From Streptomyces meridianus (GTDB lineage Bacteria > Actinomycetota > Actinomycetes > Streptomycetales > Streptomycetaceae), in NCBI RefSeq assembly GCF_023703325.1, contig NZ_JAMQGM010000015.1, positions 49,793 through 113,792 on the forward strand: a DNA stretch of 64,000 nucleotides, given 5' to 3'. A program made the translations under genes and the position numbers. Below, in pieces: positions 57,319 to 64,000 of the stretch. Below the pieces are notes generated by a model. That model made no database searches. It was not told the DNA's origin and was given only the letters and a program-made list of their open reading frames with translations. How positions within the stretch are numbered: position 1 is the first letter of the stretch; every line of letters begins with the position of its first letter.

Positions 57319-58386
57319 GTGCACGATCTTCCCGCCATGGCCCGCTTCGGCCGCCTCGTCGCCACCGGACTCCGTGACGTCACGCACGACCCCGGAGCCC
57401 TGGAATCCCACGGTTTCTGGGCCGTGGTGGCCGACTTCGAAGGCCGGCTGGTCTGCGCCCGCTTCGCCGATGTGCGCACCGACGACGCCTCCGCGGCGTC
57501 GGCGCAGGCCCCCGGCGCGTGGCGCGGGCCGGTACCCGGCGACTGGACGTCCTCGCTCGGCCACGACGCGTACGTCGCCGGTGTGCGCCGGATACGGGAG
57601 CACATCGCGGCCGGCGACGTGTACCAGGCCAACCTCTGCCGGGTGCTGTCCGCGCCGCTGCCCGACCCCGACGCGTGTGACATCGACGCCCTGACCGCGG
57701 TGCTGGCCCGCGGCAACCCCGCTCCCTACGCGGGGACGGTCCGGCTGCCCGGCCACGGGGTCGAGGTGGCCACCGCCTCCCCCGAGCTCTTCCTGCGTCG
57801 CGCCGGCGACATGGTGGAGTCCGGGCCGATCAAGGGCACGGCCCGGACGGCGGACGGCCTCCTGGAGAAGGACCACGCCGAGAACGTCATGATCGTCGAC
57901 CTGGTGCGCAACGACCTGGGACGGGTCTGCGCCGCCGGTTCGGTCGGCGTCCCGGCCCTGTGCACGGTGGAGCCCCACCCAGGCCTGGTGCACCTGGTCT
58001 CCACGGTCCGCGGCAGACTCGCCCCGGACATGGGCTGGGCCGAACTGCTGGCCGCCACGTTCCCGCCGGGTTCGGTCACCGGCGCGCCCAAGTCCAGCGC
58101 GCTGCGCATCATCCGCAGTCTGGAGACCGCACCCCGCGGCCCGTACTGCGGAGCGGTCGGCTGGGTCGACGCCGATCGCGTAACCGCCGAACTGGCAGTG
58201 GGAATCCGGACGTTCTGGATCGACAGGGCCACCCCCGGTCGCCCGCTGCTGCGGTTCGGCACCGGCGCAGGGATCACCTGGGGATCGGACCCGGAGCGCG
58301 AATGGGCGGAGACCGAACTGAAGGCGGCCCGGCTGCTCGATGTAGCGTCGGGGGCGTACCAGGAGAGCGAAGGGACGGTCCGGTGA
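57319..58386 (+). CDS. pabB: Chorismate-binding protein, aminodeoxychorismate synthase component I type
   Basis: 355 residues of the chorismate-utilising fold: GDVYQANLCRVLSA, SPELFLRRAGDMVESGPIKGTARTADG with the catalytic Lys and Glu region, KDHAENVMIVDLVRNDLGRVC, FPPGSVTGAPKSSALRII, and YCGAVGWVD. It should amidate chorismate to aminodeoxychorismate with a separate glutaminase. The N-terminal domain is short compared with full PabB. pabC overlaps at its end, supporting folate/PABA synthesis, although a role in specialised metabolism is possible. Start GTG 57319 has a -10 directly upstream and no ribosome-binding site; ATG 57337 is an alternative. Confidence 0.9.
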   Translation: MHDLPAMARFGRLVATGLRDVTHDPGALESHGFWAVVADFEGRLVCARFADVRTDDASAASAQAPGAWRGPVPGDWTSSLGHDAYVAGVRRIREHIAAGDVYQANLCRVLSAPLPDPDACDIDALTAVLARGNPAPYAGTVRLPGHGVEVATASPELFLRRAGDMVESGPIKGTARTADGLLEKDHAENVMIVDLVRNDLGRVCAAGSVGVPALCTVEPHPGLVHLVSTVRGRLAPDMGWAELLAATFPPGSVTGAPKSSALRIIRSLETAPRGPYCGAVGWVDADRVTAELAVGIRTFWIDRATPGRPLLRFGTGAGITWGSDPEREWAETELKAARLLDVASGAYQESEGTVR

Positions 58387-59207
58387 AGATCTGGCTCGAC
58401 GGTGGACTGCGCGACGTCGACGACGCGCGGGTCTCGGTGCTCGACCACGGCCTGACCGTGGGCGACGGCGTGTTCGAAACCCTCAAGGCCACCCGCGGCG
58501 GCGCGTTCGCGATGGCCCGCCACCTCGAGCGGCTGGCCCGCTCGGCCCGCGGCCTGGGCCTGCCCGAGCCCGACCGGGACGAGGTCCGCCGGGCCTGCGA
58601 GGCCGTACTGGAGGCGGAACCCGTCGAACTCGGCCGGCTGCGCATCACCTACACCGGCGGCCTGTCCCCGCTCGGATCCGACCGGGGCACGGCCGGGCCG
58701 ACGCTCGTCGTCGCGGTCGGTGCGACCACTCGCCGACCGGACTCGACGGCAGTCGTCACCGTGCCCTGGACGCGCAACGAACGCGGCGCTCTCACCGGCC
58801 TGAAGACGACGTCCTACGCCGAGAACGTGGTGGCGCTCGCCCGGGCCCACGAGAGCGGGGCGTCCGAAGCGCTGCTCGCCAACACGGCGGGGCAGCTGTG
58901 CGAGGGCACCGGCTCCAACGTCTTCGTCGTCCTGGGCGGTGAGATCCACACCCCGCCGCTGGCCTCCGGTTGCCTCGCCGGCATCACCCGCGACCTCGTC
59001 ATCCGCTGGACCGGCGCCCGCGAGACCGAACTCACCCCGGACGTCCTCGAACGCGCGGAGGAGATCTTCCTGACCTCCTCCCTCCGCGACGTCCAGGCCG
59101 TGCACCGGGTGGACGGCCGCGAACTCGCGGACGCCCCCGGCCCCGTGACCGCCAAGGCCATGCGTGTCTTCGACGAGCGCGCGGCGGCCGACAACGACCC
59201 CGCCTGA
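58383..59207 (+). CDS. pabC: Aminodeoxychorismate lyase / class IV aminotransferase
   Basis: 274 residues of the PLP fold-type IV family. VSVLDHGLTVGDGVFETLKA is the N-terminal motif, LKTTSYAENVVALARAHE holds the PLP Lys, and EGTGSNVFVVLGGEI and LFLTSSLRDVQAVHRVD-like segments complete the family pattern. It releases pyruvate from aminodeoxychorismate to give 4-aminobenzoate. The GTG at 58383 overlaps the pabB stop (GTGA), so the two steps are translationally coupled. D-amino-acid or branched-chain transaminases share the fold; the operon decides in favour of PabC. Confidence 0.92.
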   Translation: MKIWLDGGLRDVDDARVSVLDHGLTVGDGVFETLKATRGGAFAMARHLERLARSARGLGLPEPDRDEVRRACEAVLEAEPVELGRLRITYTGGLSPLGSDRGTAGPTLVVAVGATTRRPDSTAVVTVPWTRNERGALTGLKTTSYAENVVALARAHESGASEALLANTAGQLCEGTGSNVFVVLGGEIHTPPLASGCLAGITRDLVIRWTGARETELTPDVLERAEEIFLTSSLRDVQAVHRVDGRELADAPGPVTAKAMRVFDERAAADNDPA

Positions 59208-59264
59208 GCGGAGATTGTCGCGGAACCGGCTGACGGGGCGGGCGGCAGCCGGTAGAACACGACG

Positions 59265-60104
59265 GTGACCACCACACTGCGACCCACGGGCCCGGAACGC
59301 AGCGGCCCCGGCGGGCAGCGTTCCCGGGACTTCCGGGTGTGCGTCAACAGCCGCCCGGTGGGCTCCGTCCACATCGGCACCGACCGGCGCTGGGGTCCCT
59401 CCGTCGGCCGCATCCACGATCTGCGGGTCGACGAGGGCGACCGCCGTCGTGGCCGCGGAGCCGTGGCGGTGCTGACCGCCGAGGAGGTGCTGCGGAGCTG
59501 GGGGTGCCACCGGATCGAGGCCACACTTCCGGCGGACGCGACGGCCGCCCTGCGCCTCGCCGGATCCCTCGGCTACGCCGAACGCAGCCGCAACATGACC
59601 AAGCGCCTCGGCGGCCCGGGGCCGGAGCTGCCGGACGGGACCGCGAGCCGGCCCATGGAGGAAGCGGAGTACCGGGTCTGGGAGGAGAAGGCCAGGCAGG
59701 AGTACGCCCGGAGCTGGCTCGACCGCGGTCTGCCCGCCGACGAGGCCCGGGCCAAGGCCGAGGCGGATCACGCCAGGCTGCTCCCGGACGGGTTGCGCAC
59801 CCCGGGCGCCGTCCTGCGTGTGCTGCTCCACCGGGGTGTCGCGGTCGGCGCGCTCTGGCTCGCTGTCGGCCGGGAGTTGCCGGACGGCGCCGGCACCTAC
59901 ACCTTCGGCGTCGACGTGGCACCGGAGCACCGGGGCCGGGGCCATGGACGGTCGTTGATGCTGGTCGGCGAGCGTGAGAGCACCGAGGCCGGCGCGCAAC
60001 GCACGGGCCTGCACGTCTTCGCCGACAACGCCCCGGCGCTCGGCCTCTACCGCTCGCTCGGCTACGAGACCAGCCGGATCAACATCGTCAAGACGCTGGT
60101 CTGA
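59265..60104 (+). CDS. Two-domain GNAT acetyltransferase
   Basis: 279 residues with two GNAT-like halves. The first has HDLRVDEGDRRRGRGAVAVLTAEEVLRSWG and LRLAGSLGYAERSRNMTKRL; the second has FGVDVAPEHRGRGHGRSLMLVGE and FADNAPALGLYRSLGYETSRINIVKTL. The C-terminal half keeps the better acetyl-CoA loop (RGRGHGRSL). Such tandem GNATs include mycothiol synthase-like proteins, but this one lacks other MshD features I can check; acceptor unknown. The GTG start has TAGAAC (59253-59258) ending 6 bases upstream and no ribosome-binding site, suggesting a leaderless message. Confidence 0.87.
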   Translation: MTTTLRPTGPERSGPGGQRSRDFRVCVNSRPVGSVHIGTDRRWGPSVGRIHDLRVDEGDRRRGRGAVAVLTAEEVLRSWGCHRIEATLPADATAALRLAGSLGYAERSRNMTKRLGGPGPELPDGTASRPMEEAEYRVWEEKARQEYARSWLDRGLPADEARAKAEADHARLLPDGLRTPGAVLRVLLHRGVAVGALWLAVGRELPDGAGTYTFGVDVAPEHRGRGHGRSLMLVGERESTEAGAQRTGLHVFADNAPALGLYRSLGYETSRINIVKTLV

Positions 60105-60126
60105 CGCCGGACCGCCCGATCCGGCG
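60105..60126. terminator. Short bidirectional hairpin
   Basis: CGCCGGA (60105-60111) pairs with TCCGGCG (60120-60126), between convergent GNAT and DsbA-like genes. The stem is only 7 bp. Confidence 0.45.
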
Positions 60127-60132
60127 CGGTGG

Positions 60133-60654
60133 TCAGTCCCGGCCGGCCAGCAGCCGGTCGGCGATCTCCTCGATCCGCCCGCGCAGACCCTCCTGGCTCC
60201 GGCCGCCGTCCAGCCGCACACCGTCGATCACGTAGGCCGGAGTCCCCGTCACGCCGATCGCCTTGCCCTCTGCCTGGTCCGCGTCGACGACCAGCATGTG
60301 CCGGCCGTCGATCAGCGCGGTGTCCACCTCCTCGGTGTCCAGGCCCAGCTCGCCCGCCACTTCGGTCAGCAGCTGCTCGCCGCGCCGGGAGAACTCCTCG
60401 GTGCGTCCGAGGACCGCCTCGGCGAACTCCGTGCCCCGGCCCTGAGCAGCGGCCTCCTCGGCCGCCTGCGCCGCTGCATAGGCGTACTTGTGCTTCTCCA
60501 GCGGGAAGTGGCGCAACCGGATGTCCAGTGTGCCGCCGTAGCGCTCGCGCAGAGCCCGGACGTCGGCCAGCGCGGCACGGCAGTCGGGGCACTGCAGCTC
60601 GCACCAGAAGTCCAGGACGAGGGGGCCGGGGCGGGCGGAAGGAGTATCGGTCAT
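60133..60654 (-). CDS. DsbA-family thioredoxin-fold protein
   Basis: 173 residues without a signal peptide, so cytoplasmic. LVLDFWCELQCPDCRAALADV carries the CPDC redox pair plus one extra Cys; a helical insertion (about residues 60-130) and the cis-Pro loop GVTGTPAYVIDGVRLDG are typical of DsbA/FrnE-type disulfide isomerases or oxidoreductases. It probably catalyses thiol-disulfide exchange with mycothiol or thioredoxin systems. Start ATG 60654; a GTG two codons earlier is possible. It converges on the GNAT gene. Confidence 0.87.
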   Translation of the reverse strand: MTDTPSARPGPLVLDFWCELQCPDCRAALADVRALRERYGGTLDIRLRHFPLEKHKYAYAAAQAAEEAAAQGRGTEFAEAVLGRTEEFSRRGEQLLTEVAGELGLDTEEVDTALIDGRHMLVVDADQAEGKAIGVTGTPAYVIDGVRLDGGRSQEGLRGRIEEIADRLLAGRD

Positions 60655-60879
60655 GGTCACAGTCTTCCAGCCTGGCCTCCCACGGCTCCAGCCGCACCGG
60701 GAGCCCGCGCCGGGGCACGCCCGGCGACCGGGGTGCGTCCGGAGGGGGAGTCCCGGGGGCGGGGTCGTGACCCCGACGGAGCAACGGGCGCCGGAAAGTT
60801 CTGGTGCTCTTCGGTGATGAGCCGGCGACTGGGCGTGTTGGCCCCGGCGGTGGACCGTGCTGCGTCATCATCGCCCGAG

Positions 60880-61128
60880 ATGAACGAGCACATCGCCGAA
60901 CCGGGACCGGCATCGCCTCCGGTGCCCCTCCCGCCGGACCCGCACCGCGGTGGTGCACTGCTGGCCGCCGAGGAGGACCGGAGCGGCCCGGACCCGCCCG
61001 GCCGGAGCGGCCCGGACGATCCGCGCGGCTGCCTCTTCGCCCTGTCCCAGCCCCCGCTGATGCTCTTCCTCGGGTTCATCGGCCTTCTTCTGCTGCTGGC
61101 GGCCGTCCACGACCTGTACGCAGGCTGA
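60880..61128 (+). CDS. Small tail-anchored membrane protein, 82 aa
   Basis: A Pro/Gly/Asp-rich soluble part (PVPLPPDPHRGG, RSGPDPPGRSGPDDP) precedes one C-terminal helix LFALSQPPLMLFLGFIGLLLLLAAVHDLY. No ribosome-binding site is evident before the ATG, so the start is uncertain; an in-frame ATG at 60817 would add 21 residues. Function unknown. Confidence 0.6.
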   Translation: MNEHIAEPGPASPPVPLPPDPHRGGALLAAEEDRSGPDPPGRSGPDDPRGCLFALSQPPLMLFLGFIGLLLLLAAVHDLYAG

Positions 61129-61132
61129 GCGT

Positions 61133-61690
61133 TCAGCCGGCGGACTCGCGCCGGCGCGCACGGTAGGCGGCCACGTGCAGCCGGTTCCCGCAGGTGCGAC
61201 TGTCGCAGTAGCGCCGGGAGCGGTTCCGCGACAGGTCCACGAAGGCCCGGCGGCAGTCCGGTGCCTCGCAGCGCCTCAGCCGTCCCTGCTCGCCTGCAAC
61301 GATGAGGAAGGCGAGGGCCATCCCGCCGTCGGCCGCCAGGTGATCGGCGACGGAGGCGCCCGGTGCGAAGTAGTGCACGTGCCAGTCGTAGCCGTCGTGG
61401 TCGGTGAGGCGCGGCGTGGTGCCGGCCGCTGCCACGAGGGCGTTCACCACCTCCGCGGCCCGGGTGGTGTCCGTCGCCGCGAAGACCTCCGCGAACCGGC
61501 CGCGTACGCGGCGCACGGCGTGCAGGTCCTCGGGCCGCAGCGTTCCGACGTCGCTGACGGCGTTGCGCCGCACGAAGTCATCGAGATCGCCGATGCCCGT
61601 CAGGGTGTCCGGCTCATCGCCCTCGGCCGTGGTGTTGACCAGGTCGACGACGCAGTCGAGGGCGCACCGGGTGTCGTGGTTGATCAGCAC
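61133..61690 (-). CDS. CGNR zinc-finger / ABATE-domain protein
   Basis: 185 residues. The N-terminal ABATE domain (CALDCVVDLVNTTAEGDEPDTL, LHAVRRVRGRFAEVFAA) is followed by a C-terminal CGNR zinc finger: RRCEAPDCRRAFVD, RRYCDSRTCGNRLHVAAYR with four Cys. Members are predicted stress-related transcription regulators that bind DNA through this finger. The GTG at 61690 has GGGAG 6 bases upstream. It is convergent with the tail-anchored protein; the stops are only 4 bases apart. Confidence 0.9.
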   Translation of the reverse strand: MLINHDTRCALDCVVDLVNTTAEGDEPDTLTGIGDLDDFVRRNAVSDVGTLRPEDLHAVRRVRGRFAEVFAATDTTRAAEVVNALVAAAGTTPRLTDHDGYDWHVHYFAPGASVADHLAADGGMALAFLIVAGEQGRLRRCEAPDCRRAFVDLSRNRSRRYCDSRTCGNRLHVAAYRARRRESAG

Positions 61691-61910
61691 GGTTCGCTCC
61701 CTGGCCGAGGGGGTCGGACGGCTCGTTCGGTCGGTGACGGCCGACTGTAGCGGCTCGGGAACGCATCGGCGCCCCCGTCGCGGTGGGTCTGCGGCGGAGG
61801 GCGCCCATGTGTGCCGTATGCGGTTGTGTTCTCCGTGCCGTCTCCCCGAGTCGGACGGCTGCGGAAGCGAGCGGATTGTGTCGGAGTCGTTCTCCTGTCG
61901 GCGGCCGGAT

Positions 61911-62324
61911 TCAGCTCTCGGCCAGGATGTGGGACAGCTCCGTGTCGAGGTCGAAATGGCGATGCTCGGTGCCCGGGGGCACCGCGGCATCGGTCCGCTT
62001 GAGGAACGACTCCAGGGCCCGGGCGGGAGCCTCGAGAAGGGCTTCGCCTTCCGGCGAGCTCAACGCGATGCAGACGACGCCCTGGCCGTGGCTGCGCGAC
62101 GGCCACACGCGGACGTCACCGGTGCCGGTGGGCCGGTGCAGGCCCTCGGCGAGCAGATCGCGGGCGAACACCCACTCGACGGTCTCTTCCGCTCCGGTGT
62201 GGAAGGTGGCGTGCACGGCATAGGGATCGGCCGTGTCATACCGCAGGCCCGCCGGAACGGGCAGGGAGGATTCACTCGACACAATGAGGCGCAGGTGCAG
62301 CTCACAGCTGACCGTGGTGTTCAT
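61911..62324 (-). CDS. ssgB: Sporulation-specific cell division protein SsgB
   Basis: 137 residues, MNTTVSCELHLRLIVSSESS to ELSHILAES, matching the SsgA-like family and, from memory, almost exactly S. coelicolor SsgB (SCO1541). SsgB with SsgA marks future septum sites in aerial hyphae and recruits FtsZ, so this gene shows a sporulating actinomycete. The conserved core WVFARDLLAEGLHRPTGTGDVRVWP is complete. The ATG at 62324 has AAAGG 11 bases upstream. S. coelicolor ssgB is reported to depend on SigH; a SigH-like promoter candidate lies upstream here. Confidence 0.96.
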   Translation of the reverse strand: MNTTVSCELHLRLIVSSESSLPVPAGLRYDTADPYAVHATFHTGAEETVEWVFARDLLAEGLHRPTGTGDVRVWPSRSHGQGVVCIALSSPEGEALLEAPARALESFLKRTDAAVPPGTEHRHFDLDTELSHILAES

Positions 62325-62385
62325 AAGCGCCATGGCCTTTCGCTCAGTGTGCGCTCGGGGATTCGCACGTCGGCGAAATCGACAT

Positions 62386-62409
62386 GCCACCTACGGTGCC
62401 GTTGTAAAC
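62386..62409 (-). promoter_or_regulatory. SigH/SigB-type promoter candidate for ssgB
   Basis: On the minus strand GTTTAC (62409-62404) followed 12 bases later by GGTGGC (62391-62386), compared with a consensus near GTTT-N14-16-GGGTAC. The -35 is perfect; the -10 is weak. It lies 62 bases upstream of the ATG. Confidence 0.35.
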
Positions 62410-62511
62410 CCCTCTGAGCGTTTTGTGGGCCTTCAGGTACCTCTGATGGGGGAGCAGGTGATCGCCTCCACGATCGTTCCGGAAACGGACGCGTCGGGTA
62501 GTTTGGATGGC

Positions 62512-63003
62512 ATGGATGCGGAGCGTGACGAACGGTGCAGGGGTGCCGGTGGAACGGGCGCCGGCGTGGCACCGGACCGGCATGGCCGGGACGTCCCGGA
62601 CAGCTCTCACGACGAGGCCGCCGACCGGCCCCCCCGGCCCCTGGGGTCCCGTGCGCCGCGGTTCGTCAAGGCATCACGGCCACTGCACCTGAGCTGGCAG
62701 GTGGGCGTCTTCGCGGTGGGCCTCGCCATCGTCGGAGCCGGAATCGTGCTGCTGCCGCTCCCCGGCCCGGGATGGCTGGTGATCTTCGGTGGCATGGCGG
62801 TCTGGGCGACCGAATTCATCTGGGCCCAACTGATTCTTCGGTGGACCAAGCGCAAGGTCACCGAGGCCGCGCACCGGGCCATGGATCCGAAGGTGCGGCG
62901 CCGCAACACGGCCATGCTGACGATCGGGCTGCTGGTGATCGCGGCCGGCGTCGGGTTGTGGGTGTCCAACTTCGGGATCCGCATGCCGTGGCAGGTCGGC
63001 TGA
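62512..63003 (+). CDS. PGPGW-family membrane protein (TIGR02611-like)
   Basis: 163 residues. A hydrophilic N-terminus of about 60 residues is followed by two helices that enclose the family signature LLPLPGPGWLVIFGGMAVWA, a basic loop ILRWTKRKVTEAAHRAMDP, and a third helix NTAMLTIGLLVIAAGVGLWV. Function is unknown. A TAGTTT -10 (62499-62504) ends 7 bases before the ATG and no ribosome-binding site exists, pointing to a leaderless mRNA. It is divergent from ssgB and followed by tRNA-Val. Confidence 0.88.
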   Translation: MDAERDERCRGAGGTGAGVAPDRHGRDVPDSSHDEAADRPPRPLGSRAPRFVKASRPLHLSWQVGVFAVGLAIVGAGIVLLPLPGPGWLVIFGGMAVWATEFIWAQLILRWTKRKVTEAAHRAMDPKVRRRNTAMLTIGLLVIAAGVGLWVSNFGIRMPWQVG

Positions 63004-63058
63004 CCGGCGCACTGGTCCGGGGCAGGCCCTGACATGGGGTAATGTTTGCCCTGCGCCC

Positions 63059-63130
63059 GGGCGATTAGCTCAGCGGGAGAGCGCTTCGTTCACACCGAAG
63101 AGGTCACTGGTTCGAACCCAGTATCGCCCA
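63059..63130 (+). tRNA. tRNA-Val (CAC)
   Basis: 72 bases. Acceptor GGGCGAT/ATCGCCC with discriminator A, D-arm AGCTCAGCGGGAGAGC, anticodon stem CTTCG/CGAAG with loop TTCACAC (anticodon CAC), T-arm CTGGTTCGAACCCAG. Its D-arm and general body resemble the Val-GAC copies at 56.6-56.9 kb. No encoded CCA. Confidence 0.96.
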
Positions 63131-63136
63131 CCGGGA

Positions 63137-63169
63137 AAGGGCCCGGAAGCCGACGGCTTCCGGGCCCTT
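63137..63169 (+). terminator. Terminator after tRNA-Val
   Basis: A perfect 15-bp stem (63137-63151 with 63155-63169) and a 3-base loop, 6 bases after the tRNA. Confidence 0.88.
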
Positions 63170-63183
63170 CCGCGTGCCCAGGG

Positions 63184-63213
63184 GCCTGTTGCGGCCCGGG
63201 GGCCGCAACAGGC
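63184..63213 (-). terminator. Terminator for the membrane protein gene
   Basis: GCCTGTTGCGGCC (63184-63196) pairs with GGCCGCAACAGGC (63201-63213) over a 4-base loop, directly after the minus-strand stop at 63215. Confidence 0.85.
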
Positions 63214-63214
63214 G

Positions 63215-64000
63215 TCAGCGCAGTCTGCCCAGTGCCTCGCGGATCCGGCGGGCGTCCCGCAGCCGCTGCTCGTAGGTGGTGCCCAGGGCGAGCAGCAGGG
63301 CCCCGGCCAGGGCCGGCGGCAGCCAGCGCGGCAGACCGTCCACCACCTGGACGATGTACGGGGCCAACTCGTGCACCGCCACCAGAGCGACGACGGCTCC
63401 GCCCAGCAGCAGCGGCGCCTGCAGCCGCCACCGGGCGCCCGCCAGCGTGACGGCCAGCGCGGTCGGTCCGAGAACCAGCGGCCGTACCCAGTCGGGGTCC
63501 GCCCAGGCGGCGATCAGACTGGGCACCAGCGTTGCCGCCAGCCCCGGCCCGTAGGCCTTCCACGACGAGACCCCGGGGTCACGTCGTTGCCGGAAACCGA
63601 CGACCAGCGCGGGAAGGGTGACCGGGAGCGTGTAGGCCTCCGGGGCCTCTACGCCCGAGGCGGCGAGCCTGACCCAGGCCGCCGAGACGAACAGGGCCGT
63701 CGTGGCGATGCCCGCACCCCGGCGGCGGTCGGGACGCAGTGCGGTGCCCGCCGCGATCACCCCGGCCGTGCTCAGCGCGGTCGCGAGCACGGAGGCATCG
63801 CCCGTGGCCGTGGCGACGGCTGCCGCAGTGACGGCGTACCCCGTGCACTCGAGAGGGAGCGCCGCCGCGGTCCCGCGCAGACGGGTGGCGGTCATCGCGA
63901 CGGCCGCGCCGACGGGGAGCACCGCGAAGGCCACCAGGTCACCGGGCAGGCCGAGCGAGACGGCCACGGCCGCGGCGAGGCCGGCGGCGCAGAGGGCGGC
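63215..64000 (-). CDS. Large integral membrane protein, C-terminal part (5' end outside window)
   Basis: The frame stays open to the window edge, so the 261 visible residues are a C-terminal fragment. About eight hydrophobic helices alternate with short loops (for example DLVAFAVLPVGAAVAMTA, LLGGAVVALVAVHELAPYIVQVV, PPALAGALLLALGTTY), ending in a basic tail RDARRIREALGRLR. It resembles the uncharacterised multi-helix integral membrane proteins with SCO-type annotation in Streptomyces; no transporter motif is visible. A hairpin terminator follows. Confidence 0.85.
   Translation of the reverse strand, partial: AALCAAGLAAAVAVSLGLPGDLVAFAVLPVGAAVAMTATRLRGTAAALPLECTGYAVTAAAVATATGDASVLATALSTAGVIAAGTALRPDRRRGAGIATTALFVSAAWVRLAASGVEAPEAYTLPVTLPALVVGFRQRRDPGVSSWKAYGPGLAATLVPSLIAAWADPDWVRPLVLGPTALAVTLAGARWRLQAPLLLGGAVVALVAVHELAPYIVQVVDGLPRWLPPALAGALLLALGTTYEQRLRDARRIREALGRLR

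Overview
The window is about 72% GC, codes on both strands with strong third-position GC bias, and carries many ATGA/GTGA stop-start overlaps. It encodes SsgB (an SsgA-like sporulation protein found only in sporulating actinobacteria), an argCJBDR cluster, a CysG/CobL/BluB-CobT corrinoid set and HAMP/SpoIIE/Ser-Thr kinase signalling proteins. This fits a Streptomyces chromosome core. From memory, gene content and order follow the S. coelicolor stretch from pheST down to ssgB. No phage, IS element, integrase or CRISPR array was seen.

Layout. 1-4244: end of a sensor kinase, then overlapping pheS-pheT and a strong terminator. 4245-11826: a signalling block with a decayed SpoIIE-phosphatase fragment, an intact RsbW-like/SpoIIE phosphatase, a divergent soluble hybrid histidine kinase with six 92-residue HAMP repeats, and a translationally coupled response regulator. 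12148-18986: a small protein, 3-hydroxybutyryl-CoA dehydrogenase, a Tat-exported GH10-like hydrolase, a DUF1918 protein, a secreted GH65 enzyme with an operator-like palindrome, and an APH-family kinase. 19092-33313: arginine biosynthesis. argC-J-B-D-R is separated from argG-argH by a 6.4-kb stress-signalling block (SRPBCC, MarR, SpoIIE phosphatase, membrane Ser/Thr kinase, SigB/SigF-type sigma factor, CsbD). argC and argG promoters share an ARG-box-like element over the -10.

33347-43302: aldo/keto reductase, HAD proteins, PlsC-type acyltransferase, Tat-exported glycerophosphodiesterase, a small sigma-like factor, membrane proteins, and a metNIQ methionine importer preceded by a 28-codon Cys-rich, apparently leaderless reading frame that looks like a cysteine-sensing attenuator. 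43459-50704: GNAT, CobL, a BluB-CobT fusion with a roughly 590-residue acidic disordered N-terminus, and CysG; together these cover siroheme/precorrin-2 formation, one ring-methylation step and lower-ligand synthesis and activation.

50770-64000: a TetR gene with a clear operator, TrmH methylase, a second membrane Ser/Thr kinase, small proteins, a 13-copy 7-bp tandem repeat directly upstream of an APH-family gene, a tRNA cluster (Gly, Cys, three Val-GAC), pabB-pabC, GNAT, DsbA-like and CGNR proteins, ssgB, a PGPGW membrane protein, tRNA-Val(CAC), and the C-terminal part of a membrane protein cut by the window edge. Several genes here have a TANNNT -10 only 5-8 bases before the start codon, pointing to leaderless mRNAs.
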